DNA of 64,000 nt from Pseudomonas sp. S30 (GTDB taxonomy: Bacteria > Pseudomonadota > Gammaproteobacteria > Pseudomonadales > Pseudomonadaceae): positions 1 through 64,000 of the forward strand of contig NZ_JACVTO010000014.1 in the NCBI RefSeq assembly GCF_016518545.1, in the 5' to 3' direction. Below the pieces are notes generated by a model. The model saw only the letters and a list, made by a program, of their open reading frames with translations, had not been told where the DNA came from and made no database searches. The position numbers were made by a program, and so were the translations under genes. Every line of letters begins with the position of its first letter. Position 1 is the stretch's first letter. This document shows, piece after piece, positions 24,047 to 31,985 of this stretch.

Positions 24047-26881
24047 ATGGCATTGAAATCCCCCGCGTTTCGTAGAAAGTTTCCGTTGCTGGTCACTGGC
24101 GGTCTGCTGGCCCTGCAACCTCTGGCCACCTCTTACGTGGTGGCTGCCGAGCAGTTCGACTGCCAAGTCTCCGCCTCAGGTGGTTGGGACTGCAAGCCCA
24201 AGACTGCCGCCGGTACGCTGCCACCGCGCCCAGTGCACGAGGGTGCGGCGCTCAGCGGCGGCACCGAGGCGCAGGCCTCGGGCGGCGCTGGCGAGGACAA
24301 GCCGGTACTGGTCACCGAGAGCAAGGGCCGTGGCCTGAAGTCGCGCAGCGAAGACTACAGCCACCTGGACTGGGTCCCGCGCGACAAGCTCACGGCTGCT
24401 CAGCTCGCCGAGACCGGCCCGTATTGCGGCGGTGCCTACATCGAGCCGGTGCGTCCGGGCATGAACGACTCCACGCCCAAGGACGAGTCGCCGACCTACC
24501 TCAATGCCAAGGTCTCCAAATACCAGCAGGAGCAGCAGGTCGCCACCCTCGCCGGTGACGTGGTCATGCGCCAGGGCAGCATGCAGGCCCAGGCCGACGA
24601 GGCCAACCTGTACCAGGCCGAGAACCGCGGCGAGCTCAAGGGCAACGTGCGCATCCGTGACAACGGCACGCTGGTGGTGGGCGACCAGGCCCAGATCCAG
24701 CTGGACACCGGCGAGGCCAAGGTCGACAACGCCGAATACGTGATGCACAAGTCGCACATTCGCGGCAGCGCCCTCTACGCCAAGCGCGCCGAGAACGCCA
24801 TCATCCGCCTCAAGGACGGTACCTACACCACCTGTGAGCCGGGCAGCAACGCTTGGCAGCTCAAGGGCAACAACATCACCCTGAACCCGGCCACCGGCTT
24901 CGGTACCGCGACCAACGTCACCCTGCGGGTCAAGGATTTCCCGGTGTTCTACACACCGTACATCTATTTCCCGATCGACGATCGTCGCCAGTCCGGCTTC
25001 CTGCCGCCGTCCTTCAGCAGCAGCAGCAAAACCGGCTTCATGCTGGTCACACCGTACTATTTCAACCTGGCGCCCAACTACGACGCCACGTTGTACCCGC
25101 GCTACATGACCAAGCGCGGGCTGTTGATGGAAGGCGAATTCCGCTACCTCACCCAGTCCAGCGAAGGTCAGTTCGGCGGCGGCTACCTCAACGATGAGAG
25201 CGACGACCGCGAGAAGCAGACGGACTACAAGAAAGACCGCTGGATGGTCAACTGGCAGCACAAGGGCGGTCTCGACGATCGCATCATGACCGAGGTCGAC
25301 TACACCAAGATCAGCGACCCGTTCTATTTCCAGGACCTGGAATCCGACCAGGTCGGCGTAGAGCGGCGCGACTTCGTCAACCAGCAGGGCGCGATCAACT
25401 ACCGCGGTGACAGCTACACGGCGCGGCTGAACGTGCAGGCGTTCCAGATGGCGACGATCTCGCAGATCACGCCGTACGATCGCTTGCCGCAGCTCACCCT
25501 GAACGGGATGCTGCCTTACCATCCAGGCGGGCTGGACTTCACTTACGACACCGAGGCTGTTCGGTTTGATCGTGATTTGAGGAACGGCCTTGTGTTTGAC
25601 AAAGACGGTAATCCTGATGGATCTATCGGCTATGTCCGAGACCCTGTCACTCAGGCGATTCTGGGTGGCCGCCGCATCGACGAAAGCGTCACCGGCATCG
25701 CTCGCGCCAATGGCACCCGCCTGAATCTTGCGCCGGCGATGAGCCTGCCGATGGAAGCCAGCTACGGTTATGTCACGCCGAAGCTCAAGTATGCCTATAC
25801 CAGTTACGATCTGGACCTGGACAGTGAGGGCAAGTCCCAGGCCATCGCGCAATCGGCCAACCCTGCCTATGGCAGCTACAAGAGCTCGATCAACCGCGAC
25901 ATCCCGATCTTCAGCGTCGACAGCGGCCTGTACTTCGACCGCAACACTTCGATGTTCGGCACCGACTTCCGCCAGACCCTCGAACCGCGCCTGTTCTACC
26001 TCTACGTCCCGAACAAGGACCAGAAGGACATCCCGCTGTTCGACACCGGCGAGATGCTGTTCAACTACGACTCGCTGTTCCGCGACAACCGCTTCAGCGG
26101 TACCGACCGCATCGGCGACGAGAACAAGCTGTCGCTGGGCGTGACCAGCCGCTGGATCGAAGACAACGGCTTCGAGCGCCAGCGCGTGAGCGTCGGCCAG
26201 GCTTATTACTTCGAAGATCGCAAGGTCCAACTTCCCGGTATCGACTACCGCACCCGTGACGACGCCAAGTCGAACGTATCGCCATACGCGCTGGTGTATC
26301 AGTACGCCTTCAACCGCGACTGGCGCTTCAATTCGGACTTCAACTGGGACCCGGACAGCCACAGCACCCGTTCGGGCAGTGCGATGTTCCACTACCAGCC
26401 TGAAGACAACCCGAACAAGGTGGTCAACCTCGGCTATCGCTACCGCAACGACACCATTGCCTACGATTCGCTCACCGGCACCTGGAAAGTGGGTGGCGGC
26501 GACTACGGCTCGCCGGGCGATGCCAACTACATCAAGGACTACTACAAGATCGAGCAGCACGACTTCTCGGTCATCTGGCCGATCGTCCCGCAATGGAGCG
26601 TCATCGCGCGCTGGCAGCATGACTACAACCGCAACCGCACTCTCGAAGCGATGGGCGGTTTCGAGTACGACAACTGCTGCTGGAAGCTGCGCCTGATCAA
26701 CCGTTACTGGCTGGACATGGACGACTTCAGCCAGGCCACGCCGCAAAACGAAAAGGGCGACCATGGCATCTTCCTGCAAATCGTCCTCAAAGGCCTCGGC
26801 GGTGTCGTCGGCAACAAGGTCGAATCGTTCCTGGACCAAGGCATTCAAGGTTACCGTACCCGTGAAGAGCAAGCTTATTGA
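24047..26881 (+). CDS. lptD: LPS-assembly protein LptD
   Basis: Outer-membrane translocon that inserts LPS, with LptE. 944 residues: signal peptide (about 1-34), an N-terminal insert typical of Pseudomonas, an OstA/LptA-like beta-jellyroll (about 145-260), and the 26-strand barrel. Cysteines C39 and C49 at the N-terminus and the CC pair C877/C878 match the disulfide pattern of LptD. The ATG at 24047 (MALKSPAFRR) is chosen by homology; upstream codons are not family sequence. Residues about 503-542 have AT-rich, rare-codon usage unlike the rest. Confidence 0.96.
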   Translation: MALKSPAFRRKFPLLVTGGLLALQPLATSYVVAAEQFDCQVSASGGWDCKPKTAAGTLPPRPVHEGAALSGGTEAQASGGAGEDKPVLVTESKGRGLKSRSEDYSHLDWVPRDKLTAAQLAETGPYCGGAYIEPVRPGMNDSTPKDESPTYLNAKVSKYQQEQQVATLAGDVVMRQGSMQAQADEANLYQAENRGELKGNVRIRDNGTLVVGDQAQIQLDTGEAKVDNAEYVMHKSHIRGSALYAKRAENAIIRLKDGTYTTCEPGSNAWQLKGNNITLNPATGFGTATNVTLRVKDFPVFYTPYIYFPIDDRRQSGFLPPSFSSSSKTGFMLVTPYYFNLAPNYDATLYPRYMTKRGLLMEGEFRYLTQSSEGQFGGGYLNDESDDREKQTDYKKDRWMVNWQHKGGLDDRIMTEVDYTKISDPFYFQDLESDQVGVERRDFVNQQGAINYRGDSYTARLNVQAFQMATISQITPYDRLPQLTLNGMLPYHPGGLDFTYDTEAVRFDRDLRNGLVFDKDGNPDGSIGYVRDPVTQAILGGRRIDESVTGIARANGTRLNLAPAMSLPMEASYGYVTPKLKYAYTSYDLDLDSEGKSQAIAQSANPAYGSYKSSINRDIPIFSVDSGLYFDRNTSMFGTDFRQTLEPRLFYLYVPNKDQKDIPLFDTGEMLFNYDSLFRDNRFSGTDRIGDENKLSLGVTSRWIEDNGFERQRVSVGQAYYFEDRKVQLPGIDYRTRDDAKSNVSPYALVYQYAFNRDWRFNSDFNWDPDSHSTRSGSAMFHYQPEDNPNKVVNLGYRYRNDTIAYDSLTGTWKVGGGDYGSPGDANYIKDYYKIEQHDFSVIWPIVPQWSVIARWQHDYNRNRTLEAMGGFEYDNCCWKLRLINRYWLDMDDFSQATPQNEKGDHGIFLQIVLKGLGGVVGNKVESFLDQGIQGYRTREEQAY

Positions 26882-28181
26882 TCGTCTGCGCCCGCTGATG
26901 CTGGGCGCCGTAATGCTGAGCGGCGCGGTGCATGCCGCGCCGCAGCCCCTGGATCGCGTGGTGGCCATCGTCGACAACGACGTGGTCATGCAGAGCCAGC
27001 TGGATCAGCGCGTACACGAAGTGCAGCAGACCATCGCCAAGCGTGGCGAAGGTGTGCCACCGGCCAGCGCCTTGCAGCAGCAGGTACTGGAACGGCTGAT
27101 CCTCGAGAACCTGCAACTGCAGATCGGCGAGCGCTCCGGCATTCGCATCACCGACGAGGAACTCAACCAGGCCATCGCCACCATCGCCCAACGCAATGGC
27201 ATGACGCCCGACCAGTTCCGCGCCGCCCTGGCCCACGATGGTCTGTCGTTCGATGACGCCCGCGAGCAGGTCAAGCGCGAGATGATCATCAGCCGCGTGC
27301 GTCAGCGCCGCGTGGCCGAGCGCATCCAGGTGTCCGAGCAGGAAGTGAAGAACTTCCTGAATTCCGACCTGGGCAAGATGCAGCTGTCGGAAGAATTCCG
27401 CCTGGCCAACATCCTCATCCCGACGCCTGAAAGCGCCAACTCCGAGACCATTCAGGCCGCAGCACGTCAGGCTGGCGAGGTCTACCAGCAGCTGCGCAAT
27501 GGTGCCGACTTCGGTCGGTTGGCGATCGCCCGCTCGGCCAGCGATAACGCTCTGGAAGGCGGCGAAATGGGCTGGCGCAAAGCCGGCCAGTTGCCACCTG
27601 ACTTCGCCAAGATGCTCAGCAGCATGGCCATCGGTGACATCACCCAGCCGATCCGCATCCCCAACGGCTTCATCATCCTCAAGCTCGAGGAGAAGCGCGG
27701 CGGCAGCGAGAGCGTACTGCGCGACGAAGTCCACGTGCGCCACATCCTGATCAAGCCGAGCGAGATCCGCAGCGAGGCGGCCACCGAGCAGCTGGCCGAG
27801 CGCATCTACGAGCGTATCCAGAATGGCGAGGACTTCGCCGAGCTGGCCAAGAGCTTCTCGGAAGACCCAGGCTCGGCGCTCAACGGCGGCGACCTCAACT
27901 GGGTCGACCCGAGCAGCCTGGTGCCCGAATTCCGCGAGCAGATGGCCAACGCCCAACAAGGGGTGGTCACCAAGCCGTTCAAGACCCAATTCGGCTGGCA
28001 CGTGCTGGAAGTGCTGGGGCGCCGCGCCACCGACAGCACCGAGAAGACCCGCGAGCAGCAGGCGTTGAGCGTATTGCGCAACCGCAAGTACGACGAAGAG
28101 CTGCAGACCTGGCTGCGCCAGATCCGTGACGAAGCCTACGTCGAGATCAAGCTGCCTGGCGCCGACCAGGCCGCGCAGTGA
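26862..28181 (+). CDS. surA: Periplasmic chaperone / peptidyl-prolyl isomerase SurA
   Basis: Escorts outer-membrane proteins, including LptD, through the periplasm. 439 residues: signal peptide ending near VHA (about 25), the N-terminal chaperone domain, and two parvulin domains (about 175-275 and 285-385). The start is a GTG at 26862 (KSKLIDRLRP), which overlaps the lptD end by 20 bp; this gives the usual length and an intact signal peptide. Last codons overlap pdxA. Confidence 0.94.
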   Translation: MKSKLIDRLRPLMLGAVMLSGAVHAAPQPLDRVVAIVDNDVVMQSQLDQRVHEVQQTIAKRGEGVPPASALQQQVLERLILENLQLQIGERSGIRITDEELNQAIATIAQRNGMTPDQFRAALAHDGLSFDDAREQVKREMIISRVRQRRVAERIQVSEQEVKNFLNSDLGKMQLSEEFRLANILIPTPESANSETIQAAARQAGEVYQQLRNGADFGRLAIARSASDNALEGGEMGWRKAGQLPPDFAKMLSSMAIGDITQPIRIPNGFIILKLEEKRGGSESVLRDEVHVRHILIKPSEIRSEAATEQLAERIYERIQNGEDFAELAKSFSEDPGSALNGGDLNWVDPSSLVPEFREQMANAQQGVVTKPFKTQFGWHVLEVLGRRATDSTEKTREQQALSVLRNRKYDEELQTWLRQIRDEAYVEIKLPGADQAAQ

Positions 28182-29167
28182 CCCCCCTGCGCTTCGCCGT
28201 CACCCCCGGCGAGCCGGCCGGCATAGGTCCAGACCTGTGCCTGCTGCTCGCCGCAGAGTCTCAGCCCCACCCCTTGATCGCCATCACCAGCCGTGACCTG
28301 CTCCTGGAGCGGGCCACCCAGCTGGGGTTGGCGATCGAGTTGCTGGACGTGTCGCCGCAGGCGTGGCCCGTCAGTCCGGCGCCTGCGGGCAGCCTGTATG
28401 TATGGGATACACCCCTGGCGGCGAAGGTCGAGGCAGGCCGGCTCGATTCGCGCAATGCCGCCTTCGTGCTGGAAACGCTCACTCGCGCCGGACAAGGCTG
28501 CCTGGATGGCCACTTCGCCGGCATGATCACCGCGCCCGTGCATAAGGGCGTGATCAACGAGAGCGGTATCGCATTCTCCGGGCACACCGAGTTTCTCGCC
28601 GACCTGACCGGCACTCCCCAGGTGGTGATGATGCTGGCGACCCAGGGCCTGCGGGTAGCACTGGTAACCACCCACCTGCCGCTGCGTGATGTCGCCCAGG
28701 CCATCACGGCCGAGCGACTGGAGCGGGTGACGCGCATCCTGCACGCCGACCTGCGCGACAAGTTCGGCATCGCCCAACCCCGCATCCTGGTCTGCGGCCT
28801 CAACCCGCATGCCGGTGAAGGCGGCCATCTGGGCCGCGAAGAAATCGACATCATCGAGCCCGCGCTCGTGCGCCTGCGCGCCGAAGGCATGGACCTGCGG
28901 GGTCCGTTGCCGGCCGACACCCTTTTCACCCCCAAATATCTGGAGCACTGCGATGCGGTGCTGGCGATGTACCACGACCAAGGCTTGCCCGTACTGAAGT
29001 ACAAGGGCTTTGGTGCTGCCGTGAACGTCACGCTGGGCTTGCCGATCATCCGTACTTCGGTGGATCACGGCACTGCCCTGGACCTGGCCGGCAGCGGCAG
29101 GGTCGACACCGGCAGCCTGCGCGTAGCCTTGCACACCGCCTACCAGATGGCCGAGAACCGACCATGA
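28178..29167 (+). CDS. pdxA: 4-hydroxythreonine-4-phosphate dehydrogenase
   Basis: NAD-dependent step of pyridoxal phosphate synthesis. 329 residues. Metal-binding and substrate motifs: TAPVHKGVINESG (His near 120), FSGHTEFLADL, NPHAGEGGHLGREE and MYHDQGLPVLKYKGF. The start is a GTG in the overlap GTGA with the surA stop. rsmA then overlaps its end (ATGA), so surA-pdxA-rsmA are tightly coupled. Confidence 0.96.
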   Translation: MTPLRFAVTPGEPAGIGPDLCLLLAAESQPHPLIAITSRDLLLERATQLGLAIELLDVSPQAWPVSPAPAGSLYVWDTPLAAKVEAGRLDSRNAAFVLETLTRAGQGCLDGHFAGMITAPVHKGVINESGIAFSGHTEFLADLTGTPQVVMMLATQGLRVALVTTHLPLRDVAQAITAERLERVTRILHADLRDKFGIAQPRILVCGLNPHAGEGGHLGREEIDIIEPALVRLRAEGMDLRGPLPADTLFTPKYLEHCDAVLAMYHDQGLPVLKYKGFGAAVNVTLGLPIIRTSVDHGTALDLAGSGRVDTGSLRVALHTAYQMAENRP

Positions 29168-29964
29168 ACGAGCACTACCAACACCGGGCGCGCAAGCGCT
29201 TCGGTCAGAATTTCCTGCACGATGCAGGCATCATCGACCGCATCCTGCGCGCCATCCACGCCAAGGCGGGCGAGCACCTGTTGGAAATCGGCCCCGGTCA
29301 GGGTGCGCTGACCGAAGGCCTGCTGGGCAGCGGCGCGCAACTCGACGTCGTCGAACTGGACAAGGACCTGGTGCCGATCCTGCAACACAAGTTCGCGGGC
29401 CGGGACAATTTCCGCCTGCACCAGGGCGATGCGCTGAAGTTCGATTTCAACACCCTGGGCGTGCCGCCGCGCAGCCTCAAGGTGGTCGGCAACCTGCCCT
29501 ACAACATCTCGACTCCGCTGATTTTCCACCTGCTGGCCCATGCCGGCCTGATCCGTGACATGCACTTCATGCTGCAGAAGGAAGTGGTCGAGCGCATGGC
29601 GGCCGGTCCAGGCGGGGGCGACTGGGGTCGCCTGTCGATCATGGTGCAGTACCACTGCCGGGTGGAGCACCTGTTCAACGTCGGCCCTGGAGCCTTCAAC
29701 CCACCGCCCAAGGTGGACTCGGCCATCGTCCGCCTGGTGCCCCATGAAGTGCTGCCGCATCCGGCCAAGGACCCTGCGCTGCTGGAGCGCGTGGTACGCG
29801 AAGCGTTCAACCAGCGTCGCAAGACCCTGCGCAACACCCTCAAGGGCTTGCTGGACAGCCAGGCCATCGAGGCGGCAGGCGTGGACGGCAGCCTGCGCCC
29901 CGAACAGCTCGACCTGGCAGCCTTCGTGCGTCTGGCCGATCAATTGGCAGCCCGCCAAGACTGA
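29164..29964 (+). CDS. rsmA: 16S rRNA (adenine1518/1519-N6)-dimethyltransferase
   Basis: KsgA; dimethylates two adjacent adenines in helix 45 of 16S rRNA during 30S maturation. 266 residues, SAM-binding LEIGPGQGALTEGL and catalytic NLPYNIS, with the C-terminal rRNA-binding helices (RKTLRNTLKGLL). The ATG overlaps the pdxA stop by 4 bp. A 147-bp gap without a gene precedes apaG. Confidence 0.96.
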   Translation: MNEHYQHRARKRFGQNFLHDAGIIDRILRAIHAKAGEHLLEIGPGQGALTEGLLGSGAQLDVVELDKDLVPILQHKFAGRDNFRLHQGDALKFDFNTLGVPPRSLKVVGNLPYNISTPLIFHLLAHAGLIRDMHFMLQKEVVERMAAGPGGGDWGRLSIMVQYHCRVEHLFNVGPGAFNPPPKVDSAIVRLVPHEVLPHPAKDPALLERVVREAFNQRRKTLRNTLKGLLDSQAIEAAGVDGSLRPEQLDLAAFVRLADQLAARQD

Positions 29965-30111
29965 ACGGCCCTGAACGGCTGCTTCTCGCGCTGCCCGGCG
30001 CGAGGCAGCCGCTGTTCACCATCCGTCCCCTGCCAGCGCTGGCCCTCCGCCCTTGCAATGACCTAGACTGCAAGCATCGCGTTAACGCCCTCGCTCGCTC
30101 AAGGCCCTTGC

Positions 30112-30492
30112 ATGTCCGACCCCCGCTACCAGATCGACGTCAGCGTCGTGACCCGCTTTCTCAAAGAACAATCAGACCCGGAAAACGACCGCTTCGCGTT
30201 CGCCTACACCATCACGGTGGCGAACAATGGCACGCTCAAGGCCAAGCTGACCGCACGTCACTGGCTGATCACCAACGGCGATGGTGCCGTGGAAGAGGTC
30301 CGTGGCGAAGGCGTGGTCGGCCAGCAACCGGTCATCTCGCCCGGCAAGAGCCACACCTACAGCAGCGGAGCGGTGATCAGCACCCGCGTCGGTACCATGC
30401 AGGGCAGCTACCAGATGTTCGCCGAAGACGGCACGCGCTTCGACGCCCACATCGCCCCATTCCGCCTGGCCGTCCCCGGAGCCCTGCACTGA
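30112..30492 (+). CDS. apaG: Co2+/Mg2+ efflux-associated protein ApaG
   Basis: 126-residue single-domain beta-sandwich protein (DUF525). Typical block: RFAFAYTITVANNGTLKAKLTARHW, then GEGVVGQQPVISPGKSHTYSSG and GTMQGSYQM. The function is unsettled; pyrophosphate/nucleotide binding has been suggested for the family. Its TGA overlaps the apaH ATG by one base. Confidence 0.94.
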   Translation: MSDPRYQIDVSVVTRFLKEQSDPENDRFAFAYTITVANNGTLKAKLTARHWLITNGDGAVEEVRGEGVVGQQPVISPGKSHTYSSGAVISTRVGTMQGSYQMFAEDGTRFDAHIAPFRLAVPGALH

Positions 30493-31358
30493 TGGCTACC
30501 TATGCCGTCGGTGACCTGCAAGGCTGCCTGCAACCGCTCAAGTGCCTGCTGGAACGGGTGAAGTTCGATCCGGCGGTCGACCGCCTGTGGCTGGTGGGAG
30601 ATCTGGTCAACCGCGGTCCTGAGTCGCTGGAAACCCTGCGCTTTCTGTACTCGATGCGCGAGTCGCTGGTCTGCGTGCTGGGCAACCACGACCTGCACCT
30701 GCTGGCGGCCTGGCACAACGTCGAGCGCCTGAAAAAAAGCGACACGCTGCGTGAGATCGTCGAGGCACCCGATGCCGACCGACTGCTGGACTGGCTGCGC
30801 CGGCAGAAGCTGCTGCACTACGACGAAGCGCGCGGGGTCGCCCTGGTTCATGCCGGGATCCCGCCGCAATGGACCCTGGGCAAGGCGCTGGAACTGGCAG
30901 CGGAAGTGGAGGCAGTGCTCAAGGACGACAATCGACTACCGCTTTTTCTGGATGGCATGTACGGCAACGAGCCGAACACGTGGAGCAAGAACCTCGCGGG
31001 GGTCGAGCGGCTGCGCGTCATCACCAATTACTTCACGCGCATGCGCTTCTGCACGGCTCAGGGCAAGCTCGACCTCAAGAGCAAGGAAGGCCTGGATACC
31101 GCGCCCAAGGGCTACAAGGCCTGGTATGCGCACCCGGATCGGCGCTCGCGCCATGTGAAGATCATCTTCGGTCACTGGGCCGCGCTGGAAGGGCGCGTGG
31201 CTTCGCCGGACGTGATCGCCCTGGACACCGGCTGCGTCTGGGGTGGTGCCATGACCCTGTACGACCTCGACAGCGGCGAGTACCACCGCTGCGACTGCAC
31301 CGACGAGGGGACGGTCCGCCCTTCGCCGCAACCCACTAGAATCGACGATCGAACCTGA
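30492..31358 (+). CDS. apaH: Bis(5'-nucleosyl)-tetraphosphatase, symmetrical
   Basis: Cleaves diadenosine tetraphosphate to two ADP. 288 residues, metallophosphatase motifs GDLQGC (8-13), GDLVNRGPES and GNHDLHLLA. The start is the ATG at 30492, overlapping apaG by one base; a longer in-frame reading frame upstream merely runs through apaG in another frame. It may also remove Np4 caps from RNA, as known for E. coli ApaH. Confidence 0.95.
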   Translation: MATYAVGDLQGCLQPLKCLLERVKFDPAVDRLWLVGDLVNRGPESLETLRFLYSMRESLVCVLGNHDLHLLAAWHNVERLKKSDTLREIVEAPDADRLLDWLRRQKLLHYDEARGVALVHAGIPPQWTLGKALELAAEVEAVLKDDNRLPLFLDGMYGNEPNTWSKNLAGVERLRVITNYFTRMRFCTAQGKLDLKSKEGLDTAPKGYKAWYAHPDRRSRHVKIIFGHWAALEGRVASPDVIALDTGCVWGGAMTLYDLDSGEYHRCDCTDEGTVRPSPQPTRIDDRT

Positions 31359-31372
31359 AGGAAAGCGTACCC

Positions 31373-31702
31373 ATGAGCGAATTCAAGCGCATCCCAGCAG
31401 AGCAGGCCAAGGCCCTGCGCGACCAGGGCGCGGTGGTGGTCGACATCCGCGATGCCGCCGCCTACGCCGCCTGCCACATCACCGGCGCCCGGCACCTGGA
31501 CAATCACTCGGTGGCGGACTTCATCCGTGCAGCGGATCTCGATGCCCCTACCCTGGTGGTCTGCTACCACGGAAATTCCAGCCAGAGCGCGGCGGCCTAC
31601 CTGGTCGGCCAGGGATTCTCGGACGTCTACAGCGTGGATGGCGGCTTCGAATCGTGGCGCGTCACCTTCCCGGCCGAGACCACGCAAAGCCAGCCGGAAT
31701 AA
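31373..31702 (+). CDS. glpE: Thiosulfate sulfurtransferase GlpE (single-domain rhodanese)
   Basis: Transfers sulfane sulfur from thiosulfate to cyanide or another thiol acceptor. 109 residues, active-site cysteine C64 in VCYHGNSSQSAA, the six-residue rhodanese loop. GAAGGAAA precedes the ATG. It lies 14 bp after apaH, so it likely ends that transcript. Confidence 0.93.
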   Translation: MSEFKRIPAEQAKALRDQGAVVVDIRDAAAYAACHITGARHLDNHSVADFIRAADLDAPTLVVCYHGNSSQSAAAYLVGQGFSDVYSVDGGFESWRVTFPAETTQSQPE

Positions 31703-31720
31703 TATTTTCATCTGCCCTGC

Positions 31721-31741
31721 AGCCCGCGCGACTTGCGGGCT
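31721..31741 (+). terminator. Stem-loop after glpE
   Basis: A 7-bp stem (31721-31727 with 31735-31741) closes a 7-nt loop 18 bp past glpE. There is no T run, so it is a weak candidate. Confidence 0.35.
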
Positions 31742-31790
31742 AGCGCCCTGCCTGACGAACGGTCGCAGGCAACTTCTCGCCTCCCCGCCC

Positions 31791-31820
31791 TTGACCTTGC
31801 CGATTACCAACTATCCTTAA
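31791..31820 (+). promoter_or_regulatory. Sigma-S-like promoter of the prkA module
   Basis: CTATCCTTAA at 31811-31820 matches the extended RpoS -10 consensus (CTAYRCTTAA) except one base. TTGACC lies 15 bp upstream of the TATCCT hexamer. The start of prkA is about 165 bp downstream. The rest of the 283-bp gap shows no gene. Confidence 0.5.
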
Positions 31821-31985
31821 GCCCAGGCCATCCAAATCAGGGGAGAGCCGGTACACCGGCGTGCGGGTCATCGGTAGCGTTTCAGGGTGTTCTGGGGGGT
31901 ACATGGCAATCGGCGCGAGCCGCTTGCATGCCAGCATCAGCTGACTGATCCGGCGTCGTCTCCACGTATCGAGCGAGGTGACGTC

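Noticed and set aside
24176..26989. A 937-codon open frame antisense to lptD, and similar long frames antisense to rpoD (43439-45244), the acyl-CoA dehydrogenase (60323-61642) and the M23 peptidase (1547-2914).
   Set aside because: High-GC codon bias leaves few stops in these frames. Their products have no recognisable domains and each lies opposite a well-supported gene.
31911..31930. A sigma-54 promoter before prkA (TGGCA and TTGC elements).
   Set aside because: The spacing between GG and GC is far from the required 10 bp.
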